Assembly (NCBI GenBank): GCA_001603765.1
Contig: LUZV01000151.1
Location: forward strand, 1 to 6,793
DNA length: 6,793 nucleotides
Source of the DNA: Anaerolineales bacterium Chloro_02
GTDB lineage: Bacteria; Chloroflexota; Anaerolineae; Anaerolineales; Anaerolineaceae
Direction: 5' to 3'
In this document: positions 1 through 5,002 of the stretch, in pieces
How positions within the stretch are numbered: position 1 is the first letter of the stretch
Layout of the letters: every line of letters starts with the position of its first letter
The notes under the pieces: generated by a model
What the model was told of the DNA's origin: nothing
Database searches by the model: none
The model's input: the letters and a program-made list of their open reading frames with translations, nothing else
Program-made: the position numbers and the translations under genes

Positions 1-89
1 GCACCAGGGAAGGCTTCACTTTTGAGGAAGAACGCTGCTTCTTCAGGGTCGAGGACAAAATCGAGATAAGCGTTGGACAGTTGAGTCAT
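1..89 (-). CDS. Unidentified ORF, N-terminal 29 codons only (cut by window edge)
   Basis: The ATG (89..87) overlaps the tsaC stop as ATGA, and the frame stays open to the window edge. The visible protein begins MTQLSNAYLDFVLDPEEAAF and continues with a mixed acidic/aromatic stretch. There is no signal peptide or obvious membrane segment, and I do not recognise a family from 29 residues. The case for a real gene is positional: a 4-nt overlap like that between prmC and tsaC, plus a strong Shine-Dalgarno (AGGTGG) 8 nt upstream inside the end of tsaC. It is the fourth gene of the prfA-prmC-tsaC message and is presumably translated by coupling. Its function cannot be called; a role linked to translation or tRNA modification is only a guess from neighbours. 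Confidence 0.7.
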   Translation of the reverse strand, partial: MTQLSNAYLDFVLDPEEAAFFLKSEAFPG

Positions 90-709
90 GATGGGTACCA
101 CCTTTCCAGGATGTCGCTGAAGGGAATCGGTCCGGCGCGCAAAAGTTTTGGCTCCTCTTCGAGGCAGTCGATGATAGTTGAGGCTTGTCCACCGGTCAGT
201 TCGCCTCCATCCAGCACCAAATCGACCAGCCCGTCGAGCTGCGCCAGCACGCCAAAAGCATCTCGCGGGTTTTCGTGATCAGAAAGATTGGCGCTGGTGA
301 CTGCCAGCGGGCCGGTTTTATCGAGCAGGGCAAGCGCCGTAGGGTGATTGGGCATACGCACCGCCAGCCCAGGGTAGGGCGTAAGATCTGGCGGCAGATT
401 GGTTTTTTTGGGCAGAACTAATGTGAGCGGACCGGGCCAAAAAGCCTCCATGAGCCGTCTGGCGGGATCGGGCAGCGCGGAGGTTACATCCGCGAGCTGC
501 TCGAAACGGCTGATAAGCACGGGGATGGCTTTGGTCGCGGAGCGTCCCTTTGCGGCATAGATCTTTTGCAGAGCTTCGGGCGAACGCGGATCGCAGCCCA
601 ACCCATAGAGCGTGTCCGTAGGGAACACCACCAGACCGCCCGCGCGCACGGTTTCGTGCGCCCTTTGGATGGCTGTTGGGTCATAAATTGAAACGAGAAG
701 GGTTTTCAT
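86..709 (-). CDS. tsaC: L-threonylcarbamoyladenylate synthase (TsaC/YrdC/Sua5 family)
   Basis: Cytoplasmic enzyme that makes threonylcarbamoyl-AMP from threonine, bicarbonate and ATP. This is the activated intermediate that TsaB/D/E-type partners place on A37 of ANN-decoding tRNAs (t6A). The 207-residue protein is one YrdC domain, so it is the TsaC form and lacks the extra C-terminal domain of Sua5 (about 350 residues). Visible landmarks: PTDTLYGLGCD at 30-40, KGRSATKAIP at 54-63 (nucleotide/substrate-binding basic residues), WPGPLTLVLP at 91-100, VRMPNHP at 117-123, TSANLS at 138-143, STIID at 177-181 and LRAG at 190-193. All core motifs are intact. The ATG at 709 overlaps the prmC stop as ATGA, with GAGGT (717..713) just upstream, so this start is preferred over any internal Met. 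The stop overlaps the next ORF by 4 nt. It is the third gene of the prfA operon. Confidence 0.95.
   Translation of the reverse strand: MKTLLVSIYDPTAIQRAHETVRAGGLVVFPTDTLYGLGCDPRSPEALQKIYAAKGRSATKAIPVLISRFEQLADVTSALPDPARRLMEAFWPGPLTLVLPKKTNLPPDLTPYPGLAVRMPNHPTALALLDKTGPLAVTSANLSDHENPRDAFGVLAQLDGLVDLVLDGGELTGGQASTIIDCLEEEPKLLRAGPIPFSDILERWYPS
98..103 (-). promoter_or_regulatory. Shine-Dalgarno for the edge ORF, inside tsaC
   Basis: The minus strand reads AGGTGG, then 8 nt, then ATG at 89. It lies over the codons for the last residues of tsaC (R-W-Y-P-S). It is the main signal fixing the start of the truncated downstream gene, and it suggests that gene is initiated efficiently and not only by coupling. 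Confidence 0.6.
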
Positions 710-1539
710 TTTACCTCGATGCGGATCAGACGGTCGCGACCAGCCAGATCTTGCCGAAGTTGGACGTCAGCCAATGGAAACGCTGCTTTTGCCAGCGTGA
801 GCGTTTCCTCGCCCAGCGTTGATTCCGTCTCGAGCAGCGCCAGACCGGGTTTGCTGAGCCGGCTCGGCAAGGAGTTGAGCAGGCGGAGGATCAGACCCAA
901 GCCGTCCGGACCGCCGTCCAGCGCGAGGTTTGGTTCAAAGCCGAGGGTGTTAACCTCGGTCAGTTTGGCGCTGGGGATATAAGGAAGGTTGGCACAGACA
1001 AGGTCAAACTTATCGGCTCCTTCAGGCAGCAAATCCGCATGAGAAAACGTAATCTGAGCCTCCACGCGGTGCGCGGCGGCGTTCAGTTGGGCAATCTTCA
1101 GCGCCTCCGCGGAAATATCCGTACCACTGACTGTCAAATTGGGTTTGCGCGAAGCGATTGTTACGGCAATACAGCCGGAGCCTGTGCCGACATCCAGCGC
1201 GGTTTTTACCTCAGGGTGATGGTCGAGCCAACTTAGGGCTTCTTCCACCAGAAGCTCGGTTTCCGGACGGGGAATGAGCGTGTGATGGGTGACAACAAAA
1301 TCAAGCCCAAAAAAAGCTTGCGTGCCAGTAAGATAGGGCAGTGGTTCGCCAGCTTCAAGGCGCTGGAATAACCGCTCTATTTGGGAGTTCTGTTCGGGGC
1401 TAAGTACAGCTTCAGGGTGCGCCACCACCCAGGTTTTTGGCTTCTGAAGAACGTGTGCCAGTAAAACCAACGCCACCTGACGCGGCTGCTCTGTTGAGCG
1501 AAGCGCTGAAGTCAGGCGGCGCAGGGTGGTTTCAGTCAT
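706..1539 (-). CDS. prmC: Release factor glutamine N5-methyltransferase PrmC (HemK)
   Basis: SAM-dependent enzyme that methylates the glutamine of the GGQ motif in release factors, raising peptide-release efficiency. At 277 residues it has normal family length. A helical N-terminal substrate-recognition domain spans about 1-75 and ends in PYLTG (68-72). The Rossmann methyltransferase domain follows: RPETE at 91-95, SAM-binding motif I DVGTGSGCIA at 116-125, an acidic residue near D141, the catalytic tetrapeptide NLPY at 184-187, and FEPNLALDGG at 201-210. The usual tetrapeptide is NPPY; here the first Pro is Leu, while Asn, the second Pro and Tyr remain, so I expect activity. Its substrate gene prfA lies directly upstream and overlaps it by 8 nt (ATGACTGA). 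I see no clear Shine-Dalgarno, so translation probably depends on ribosomes finishing prfA. The stop overlaps tsaC by 4 nt. Confidence 0.96.
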   Translation of the reverse strand: MTETTLRRLTSALRSTEQPRQVALVLLAHVLQKPKTWVVAHPEAVLSPEQNSQIERLFQRLEAGEPLPYLTGTQAFFGLDFVVTHHTLIPRPETELLVEEALSWLDHHPEVKTALDVGTGSGCIAVTIASRKPNLTVSGTDISAEALKIAQLNAAAHRVEAQITFSHADLLPEGADKFDLVCANLPYIPSAKLTEVNTLGFEPNLALDGGPDGLGLILRLLNSLPSRLSKPGLALLETESTLGEETLTLAKAAFPLADVQLRQDLAGRDRLIRIEVK

Positions 1540-2602
1540 TGGTTTCGAAATTCGCCAGGCGCTCAGCTTCTTCGGCTTGCTGCAGCTCCTCGATGAAGGT
1601 GTCTAGCTCGTAGCCGTCCATCACGCCAGCGATGTTGTAAGAAGAAGAGTTCACGCGGTGATCCGTCACACGGGATTGAGGGAAGTTGTAGGTGCGGATC
1701 TTCTCTGAGCGTTCGCCGGTGCCGATCTGAGAACGGCGCGCGGCATCCAGCTCGTTTTGTCGTTTCTCATGTTCCATCTCATACAAGCGCGCTTTGAGGA
1801 CGCTCATCGCGCGAAGTTTGTTCTGAAGCTGCGAACGTTCGTCCTGGCAAGCCACGATGATGCCAGTTGGCTTATGGTGGATGCGCACGGCGGTCATGTT
1901 CTTTTGCACGTTCTGACCACCCGCGCCGGCAGATTTGAACACGTCAATTTCGATGTCGGAGTCGGGAATGTCGATCTCGATGTCGTCCACCTCAGCCAAA
2001 ACTGCCACGGTGACGGTGGAAGTGTGGATACGCCCCTGCGATTCGGTCTCGGGCACGCGCTGGACGCGGTGTACGCCTGACTCAAACTTAAAACGCGAGT
2101 AAGCGCCGCGGCCCTTCACAGAGAAGGTCACTTCCTTGAAGCCGCCAATGCCTGTTTCGTTGGAAGATATGATTTCCGTCTTGTAGTGGTGGAGGTCGGC
2201 ATATTTGAGGTACATGCGCAGCAAATCCGCCACAAAGAGCCCGGCTTCGTCGCCGCCGGTGCCAGCACGGATTTCCACAATGACGTTGCGGTTGTCGCGC
2301 GGGTCTTTGGGGATCAGCATGGATTTCAGTTCGGCTTCCAATTCTTCCTGGCGGGATTTCAGCTCGTCCAGCTCCATATGTGCCAAATCGAGCAGTTCAC
2401 CTTCGGCGTCCTCAATCAGTGTTTCGGTTTCTGTGATTTTGCCGGCGTTGGTGGTGTATTCGCGGGCAAGGTTCACAATCGGCTCAAGGTCCGAGCGTTC
2501 TTTCGAAAGCTCAGCTATAAGCTGAAAGTCGGTTCCGGCATCAGCCAGACGGCGGTCAAGCTCCGCAAAGCGGTCGAGGATTGCTTCAAGTTTATCTAAC
2601 AT
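1532..2602 (-). CDS. prfA: Peptide chain release factor 1 (RF1)
   Basis: RF1 recognises UAA and UAG in the ribosomal A site and triggers peptidyl-tRNA hydrolysis. The 356-residue protein has full family length. Residues 1 to about 100 form the charged, helical N-terminal domain. GTGGDEAG at 114-121 is a family signature. HRVQRVPETESQGRIHTSTVTVAV (from 178) carries the stop-codon-reading tripeptide P-E-T at 184-186, the P-x-T form that marks RF1 rather than RF2 (SPF). The hydrolysis motif GGQ is at 228-230; Q230 is the residue PrmC methylates. After GGQ comes NVQKNMTAVRI, where E. coli-type factors have HVN followed by T/D/S residues. CQDERSQLQNK at 252-262 is also typical. The start at 2602 is supported by GAGAGA 8 nt upstream and a promoter with its -10 at 2639..2634, giving a leader of roughly 25 nt. 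First gene of the operon with prmC and tsaC. Confidence 0.97.
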   Translation of the reverse strand: MLDKLEAILDRFAELDRRLADAGTDFQLIAELSKERSDLEPIVNLAREYTTNAGKITETETLIEDAEGELLDLAHMELDELKSRQEELEAELKSMLIPKDPRDNRNVIVEIRAGTGGDEAGLFVADLLRMYLKYADLHHYKTEIISSNETGIGGFKEVTFSVKGRGAYSRFKFESGVHRVQRVPETESQGRIHTSTVTVAVLAEVDDIEIDIPDSDIEIDVFKSAGAGGQNVQKNMTAVRIHHKPTGIIVACQDERSQLQNKLRAMSVLKARLYEMEHEKRQNELDAARRSQIGTGERSEKIRTYNFPQSRVTDHRVNSSSYNIAGVMDGYELDTFIEELQQAEEAERLANFETND

Positions 2603-2633
2603 TATTATTGTCTCTCAATGAATTAGAACTGAG

Positions 2634-2662
2634 ATTATAACACTCCGCCAGCCCCTTTGCAC
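2634..2662 (-). promoter_or_regulatory. Predicted sigma-70-type promoter of the prfA operon
   Basis: On the minus strand a perfect TATAAT (2639..2634) lies 17 bp downstream of a weak -35, GTGCAA (2662..2657; 3 of 6 consensus bases). The predicted start near 2627 gives a leader of about 25 nt containing GAGAGA 8 nt before the prfA ATG. The -35 lies within a small inverted repeat TTTGC-N8-GCAAA (2656-2673). That could be an operator, but 5-bp arms are easily chance. The -10 overlaps the left copy of the shared 10-bp direct repeat. Confidence 0.6.
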
Positions 2663-2701
2663 CTGTTGGCAAACCCGCTGCAGAGAAATGGCTATAAACG
2701 T

Positions 2702-2731
2702 TTGGGGAACGTGCCCTAGTCCGTGTATAAT
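2702..2731 (+). promoter_or_regulatory. Predicted promoter of the histidine phosphatase gene, near-leaderless
   Basis: A perfect TATAAT lies at 2726-2731, with a partial -35 TTGGGG at 2702-2707 (18-bp spacer). The predicted start near 2738 leaves only about 10 nt before the ATG at 2748. That stretch contains no purine-rich Shine-Dalgarno, so initiation would be leaderless-like. The -35 sits between inverted arms ACGTT (2698-2702) and AACGT (2708-2712), a possible weak operator. The promoter's position also argues against the more upstream in-frame ATG at 2688. Confidence 0.6.
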
Positions 2732-2747
2732 AGCACCTGAGATTATC

Positions 2748-3500
2748 ATGCAGCTTTACCTCATCCGCCATGGACAATCCACAAACAACGCCCGCTGGGA
2801 CTCGCCAGAGGGTGGGCTTTACTCCCGCACGTCTGACCCAACTCTGACTGAAAAAGGGCAGCGTCAAGCCGAAGCATTAGCGGAGTTCCTCACATTCTCA
2901 AAACCTGGTGAAGAAGGCTATTGGCGCGACGCTCAAAATCGCCTTGGGTTTGGCATCACCCACCTTTACTGCAGCTTGATGCAGCGCGCCATCCACACCG
3001 CTACGATCATTTCTTCAAGACTCGGTTTGCCTTTGTATAGCTTGCTTGAAGCACACGAGGTTGGAGGGGTCTTTGTGGAGACAGTTATCAACGATGTGAT
3101 CGAAATCAGCCAGGAATATGGCGTCACCCCTGAATTCTTAACGCGCCATTATCCCGGCCTTCTGCTTTCCAAACCGATCCCGGAAAACGGCTGGTGGAGG
3201 GGTGGACGTGAAGACGATAGCTTGCCCCTCAAGCGCGCTCATGAGGTGCTCAACTATCTCAAGGAGCGTCATTACGGCTCTGAGGACAGGGTTGCTCTGG
3301 TAACGCACGGCGGTTTCTACAATTATCTGGTGCGAGCCATGCTTCAGATTGCCCCGCACGAACCCGACAATCGCAAGTTGAATTTTCGCCTGATTTATAA
3401 CAATTGCGCTCTCAGCCGGTTTGATTTTGTTGGCGACCGGATCTGGATGGTCTATCACAATCGCACAGATTTCTTGCCAGACGAGCTCGTCACCTCTTGA
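2748..3500 (+). CDS. Histidine phosphatase family protein (phosphoglycerate mutase-like)
   Basis: A 250-residue cytoplasmic protein of the branch-2-free, PGM-like histidine phosphatase fold, which works through a phosphohistidine intermediate. Residues 7-9 are R-H-G, with H8 the likely nucleophile. The phosphate pocket is completed by R7, R80 (in SLMQRA, 77-81) and H187 (LVTHGG, 184-189); E101 or E104 in LLEAHEVGG is the likely general acid. PTLTEKGQRQA (31-41) is the usual second signature, and YNNCAL near 217-222 matches the conserved Asn-containing strand. About 80 residues separate the acid and the second His, longer than in compact alpha-ribazole phosphatase or GpmB types, so the substrate cannot be named. 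I chose ATG 2748 because the domain starts at once (MQLYLIRHG) and a perfect -10 lies 16 nt upstream. The alternative ATG at 2688 would put the promoter inside the gene. The stop lies in the loop of a hairpin at 3491-3514. Confidence 0.9.
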   Translation: MQLYLIRHGQSTNNARWDSPEGGLYSRTSDPTLTEKGQRQAEALAEFLTFSKPGEEGYWRDAQNRLGFGITHLYCSLMQRAIHTATIISSRLGLPLYSLLEAHEVGGVFVETVINDVIEISQEYGVTPEFLTRHYPGLLLSKPIPENGWWRGGREDDSLPLKRAHEVLNYLKERHYGSEDRVALVTHGGFYNYLVRAMLQIAPHEPDNRKLNFRLIYNNCALSRFDFVGDRIWMVYHNRTDFLPDELVTS

Positions 3501-3514
3501 GGCTGCCAGAGGTG
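3491..3514 (+). promoter_or_regulatory. Hairpin over a stop codon that would mask a Shine-Dalgarno
   Basis: Arms CACCTCT (3491-3497) and AGAGGTG (3508-3514) pair perfectly over 7 bp, extendable by two G-U pairs, around a 10-nt loop. The TGA of the histidine phosphatase gene (3498-3500) is in the loop. The right arm is the Shine-Dalgarno of the candidate small ORF at 3522. The left arm resembles the 3' end of 16S rRNA (CACCTCC), so the hairpin mimics an SD/anti-SD duplex. No U-tract follows, so it is not a standard terminator. If formed, it would block the small ORF until a ribosome reaches the upstream stop. Confidence 0.4.
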
Positions 3515-3521
3515 GTATTGC

Positions 3522-3674
3522 ATGGATGACCCCGACCCTTGTTTGCGTGAAAAACCAGCCCTAACAAAAAAATATTACCTGGAATATTTCGAAAAGCGCT
3601 TGCCCTGCCGCAAGCGGCTTAACCATCTTTTGGTAAAATTTGACTCAGAACCCTGTTGGGCAGAAAGTTGTTAA
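3522..3674 (+). CDS. Candidate 50-residue ORF between the phosphatase and CNNM genes
   Basis: Not recognised as any family. Seen directly: ATG at 3522, 50 sense codons, and TAA at 3672-3674 immediately followed by the ATG of the CNNM gene (TAAATG). AGAGGTGG ends 6 nt before the ATG, a better ribosome site than those of its neighbours. The product is hydrophilic and basic in the middle (KKYYLEYFEKR, then PCRKR) with four cysteines at residues 7, 29, 45 and 50, and no membrane segment. By my count GC by codon position is about 52, 38 and 44 percent; the lowest value at position 2 is compatible with coding but weak over 50 codons. Against it: a 51-codon open frame arises by chance fairly often, and a hairpin (3594-3620) and an extended -10 (3631-3639) lie inside it. 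It could be a coupling leader peptide for the downstream gene, or merely untranslated sequence. Confidence 0.3.
   Translation: MDDPDPCLREKPALTKKYYLEYFEKRLPCRKRLNHLLVKFDSEPCWAESC
3594..3620 (+). terminator. Bulged hairpin, possible weak terminator or operator
   Basis: CGCTTGC (3597-3603) pairs with GCAAGCG (3610-3616) around a 6-nt loop. Past a single G bulge (3617), three more pairs (AAG 3594-3596 with CTT 3618-3620) extend the stem. The tract after it is AACCATCTTTT, so U-richness starts late and the terminator would be weak. The element also lies directly upstream of the extended -10 at 3631, over the place where a -35 would sit, so it could instead be a binding site controlling the CNNM gene. 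Confidence 0.4.
3631..3639 (+). promoter_or_regulatory. Extended -10 promoter candidate for the CNNM/CorC gene
   Basis: TGGTAAAAT (3631-3639) fits an extended -10 (TGn followed by TAAAAT). No convincing -35 is seen at 16-18 bp; an upstream TTGCCC is too far. The predicted start near 3646 gives a leader of about 28 nt ending in a weak purine run (CAGAAAG) before the ATG at 3675. If real, the downstream gene can be expressed independently of the phosphatase. Confidence 0.45.
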
Positions 3675-5000
3675 ATGAGCATTTACGGAAATATCATCAT
3701 CATTTTCATTCTTTTCATGTTGAACGCTGTCTTTGCCATGTACGAAATCGCCATGGTCTCGTCAAAAAAGACTCGCCTGGTGGCTCGCGCTGACGCTGGC
3801 TTAAAAGGCGCGGCAGACGGCTTGGAGCTCCTGCAGGATCCGGATCAGCAATATCTCTCTGCCATTCAGATCATGATCACCATGATTGACACGCTCGCCG
3901 GCGGCATCGGCGGCGCGGCTCTTTCAGCCCCCTTAGCTGGCGTACTTAAGCGTGTTGCTTTCCTGGCGCCTGTCGCCGACACGCTCTCGCTGGTTCTGGT
4001 GGTGGTTACCATCACGTACTTCTCGATTGTTATCGGCGAGCTTATCCCAAAGCGCGTCGCGGTCAGCAAACCGGAAGATGTGGTTACGAGGCTCTCGCCA
4101 ATGATCAAAGGCTTGTCTCGCGTTTTGCGCCCACTGACAAAACTCCTGAGCGCTTCCACTAACCTGGGTATCAAGATTTTCAATATTGACGTTACCAAAG
4201 AGCCAGCCATTACGGAAGAAGAACTGAAAGGCTACATTGAGGAAGGGCGGCAAACCGGCGTCTTTGACGAGGCGGAACAGACCATGGTGGACGGTGTCTT
4301 TCGGTTTAGTGATCGCCGTGTGGACGCCATCATGACCCCACATACTGAGCTGGATTGGATCAACCTGGATGATGACCGCGAAACGATCGTGAAAGAGTTG
4401 ATGAAAAGCAGTTTTTCCCGTTTGCCAGTGGCGCATGGCGACCTTGACCGCGCGATGGGGATTGTGAGCAGTAAAGACCTGCTGGGCGTTGATATTCACG
4501 ATCCAAAATTTAATCTTGAGGACTATATCCGCGAGCCGCTCTTTTTTCCTGGCAACATGGAAGCGGTAAAGGCGTTTGAGCAGTTCCGCGAAACAGGCAT
4601 CCATCACGCGCTTGTGCTCGACGAGTATGGCGGGGTTGAAGGCTTTGTGACGCTCTACGATGTGCTTGAATCGATTGTCGGCGACATTCCACTGGATGAA
4701 TATGACACCGAACAAGACGTCGTTCAGAGGTCAGACGGTACCTGGCTGGTGGATGGATTGATCCCGATTGATGAGTTGAAAGAGATCATGCGCGTGGACG
4801 AACTGCCAGAAGAAGATAAAGCGGGCTTCCAAACCCTGAGTGGATTTGTGATGAATCAGTTAGGGCGCATCCCAAAGACCGGGCAGGTTTTTGATTGGGA
4901 TCACTGGCGCTTTGAGGTCGTGGATATGGACGGTCATAGGGTGGACAGAGTGTTGGTGACGGACCTCAGTGCTCAGGACAATCCGGCTGTAGAGATTTGA
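3675..5000 (+). CDS. CNNM/CorC (HlyC-type) membrane protein, DUF21 + CBS pair + CorC_HlyC
   Basis: A 441-residue inner-membrane protein of the CNNM/UPF0053 superfamily; members are linked to Mg2+ (or Co2+) efflux, although many are still labelled hemolysin-like. Domain order is canonical. The DUF21 transmembrane domain spans about 1-175: membrane segment 5-27, a small-residue helical hairpin region 62-90 (GGIGGAALS), a long helix 96-122, and the family motif GELIPKR at 121-127. The acidic linker ITEEELKGYIEEG (179-191) leads into two CBS motifs, about 213-275 (signature VDAIMTPHTE) and 280-340 (HALVLDEYGGVEGFVTLYDVLESIVGDI). A C-terminal CorC_HlyC domain covers about 352-432 (DGTWLVDG, GFQTLSGFVMNQLGRIP). 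No Sec-type cleaved signal is seen; segment 1 acts as the anchor. The ATG follows a TAA with no gap. Its stop is 2 bp from that of the convergent methyltransferase gene. The ion transported is not shown by the sequence. Confidence 0.93.
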   Translation: MSIYGNIIIIFILFMLNAVFAMYEIAMVSSKKTRLVARADAGLKGAADGLELLQDPDQQYLSAIQIMITMIDTLAGGIGGAALSAPLAGVLKRVAFLAPVADTLSLVLVVVTITYFSIVIGELIPKRVAVSKPEDVVTRLSPMIKGLSRVLRPLTKLLSASTNLGIKIFNIDVTKEPAITEEELKGYIEEGRQTGVFDEAEQTMVDGVFRFSDRRVDAIMTPHTELDWINLDDDRETIVKELMKSSFSRLPVAHGDLDRAMGIVSSKDLLGVDIHDPKFNLEDYIREPLFFPGNMEAVKAFEQFRETGIHHALVLDEYGGVEGFVTLYDVLESIVGDIPLDEYDTEQDVVQRSDGTWLVDGLIPIDELKEIMRVDELPEEDKAGFQTLSGFVMNQLGRIPKTGQVFDWDHWRFEVVDMDGHRVDRVLVTDLSAQDNPAVEI

Positions 5001-5002
5001 AA

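Larger units (their letters stand above)
2629..2746 (+). repeat. 10-bp direct repeat CTGAGATTAT at two divergent promoters
   Basis: CTGAGATTAT occurs on the plus strand at 2629-2638 and again at 2737-2746. The flanking match adds an A two bases upstream of each copy. The left copy covers part of the prfA -10 and its predicted start site. The right copy covers the predicted start and leader of the histidine phosphatase gene. It may be a shared protein-binding site, or coincidence from AT-rich promoter sequence. A rough estimate puts chance occurrence of one 10-bp repeat in a region this size at about 1 percent. Confidence 0.3.

Noticed and set aside
184..186. Unusual stop-codon-recognition tripeptide in RF1 (P-E-T, protein residues 184-186) as a sign of a changed genetic code
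   Set aside because: P-x-T is the standard RF1 pattern with a variable middle residue, and the genes here use normal stops including TGA and TAA.
2186..2599. 137-codon plus-strand frame opposite prfA
   Set aside because: It is antisense to the conserved RF1 N-terminal domain; the repetitive Phe/Gln/Val-rich product looks like a complement artefact.
2688..2747. In-frame N-terminal extension of the histidine phosphatase from ATG 2688
   Set aside because: It would precede the RHG motif with 20 atypical residues and contains a perfect TATAAT promoter element; the fold starts at the Met at 2748.
2592..2867. 91-codon minus-strand frame crossing the intergenic region
   Set aside because: It overlaps both promoters, the phosphatase N-terminus and the prfA start, and its product has no recognisable character.
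3933..4715. 260-codon open frame on the minus strand within the CNNM gene
   Set aside because: It is antisense to a strongly supported multi-domain gene, has no family motif or promoter/SD context, and is explained as a reading-frame shadow of that gene.
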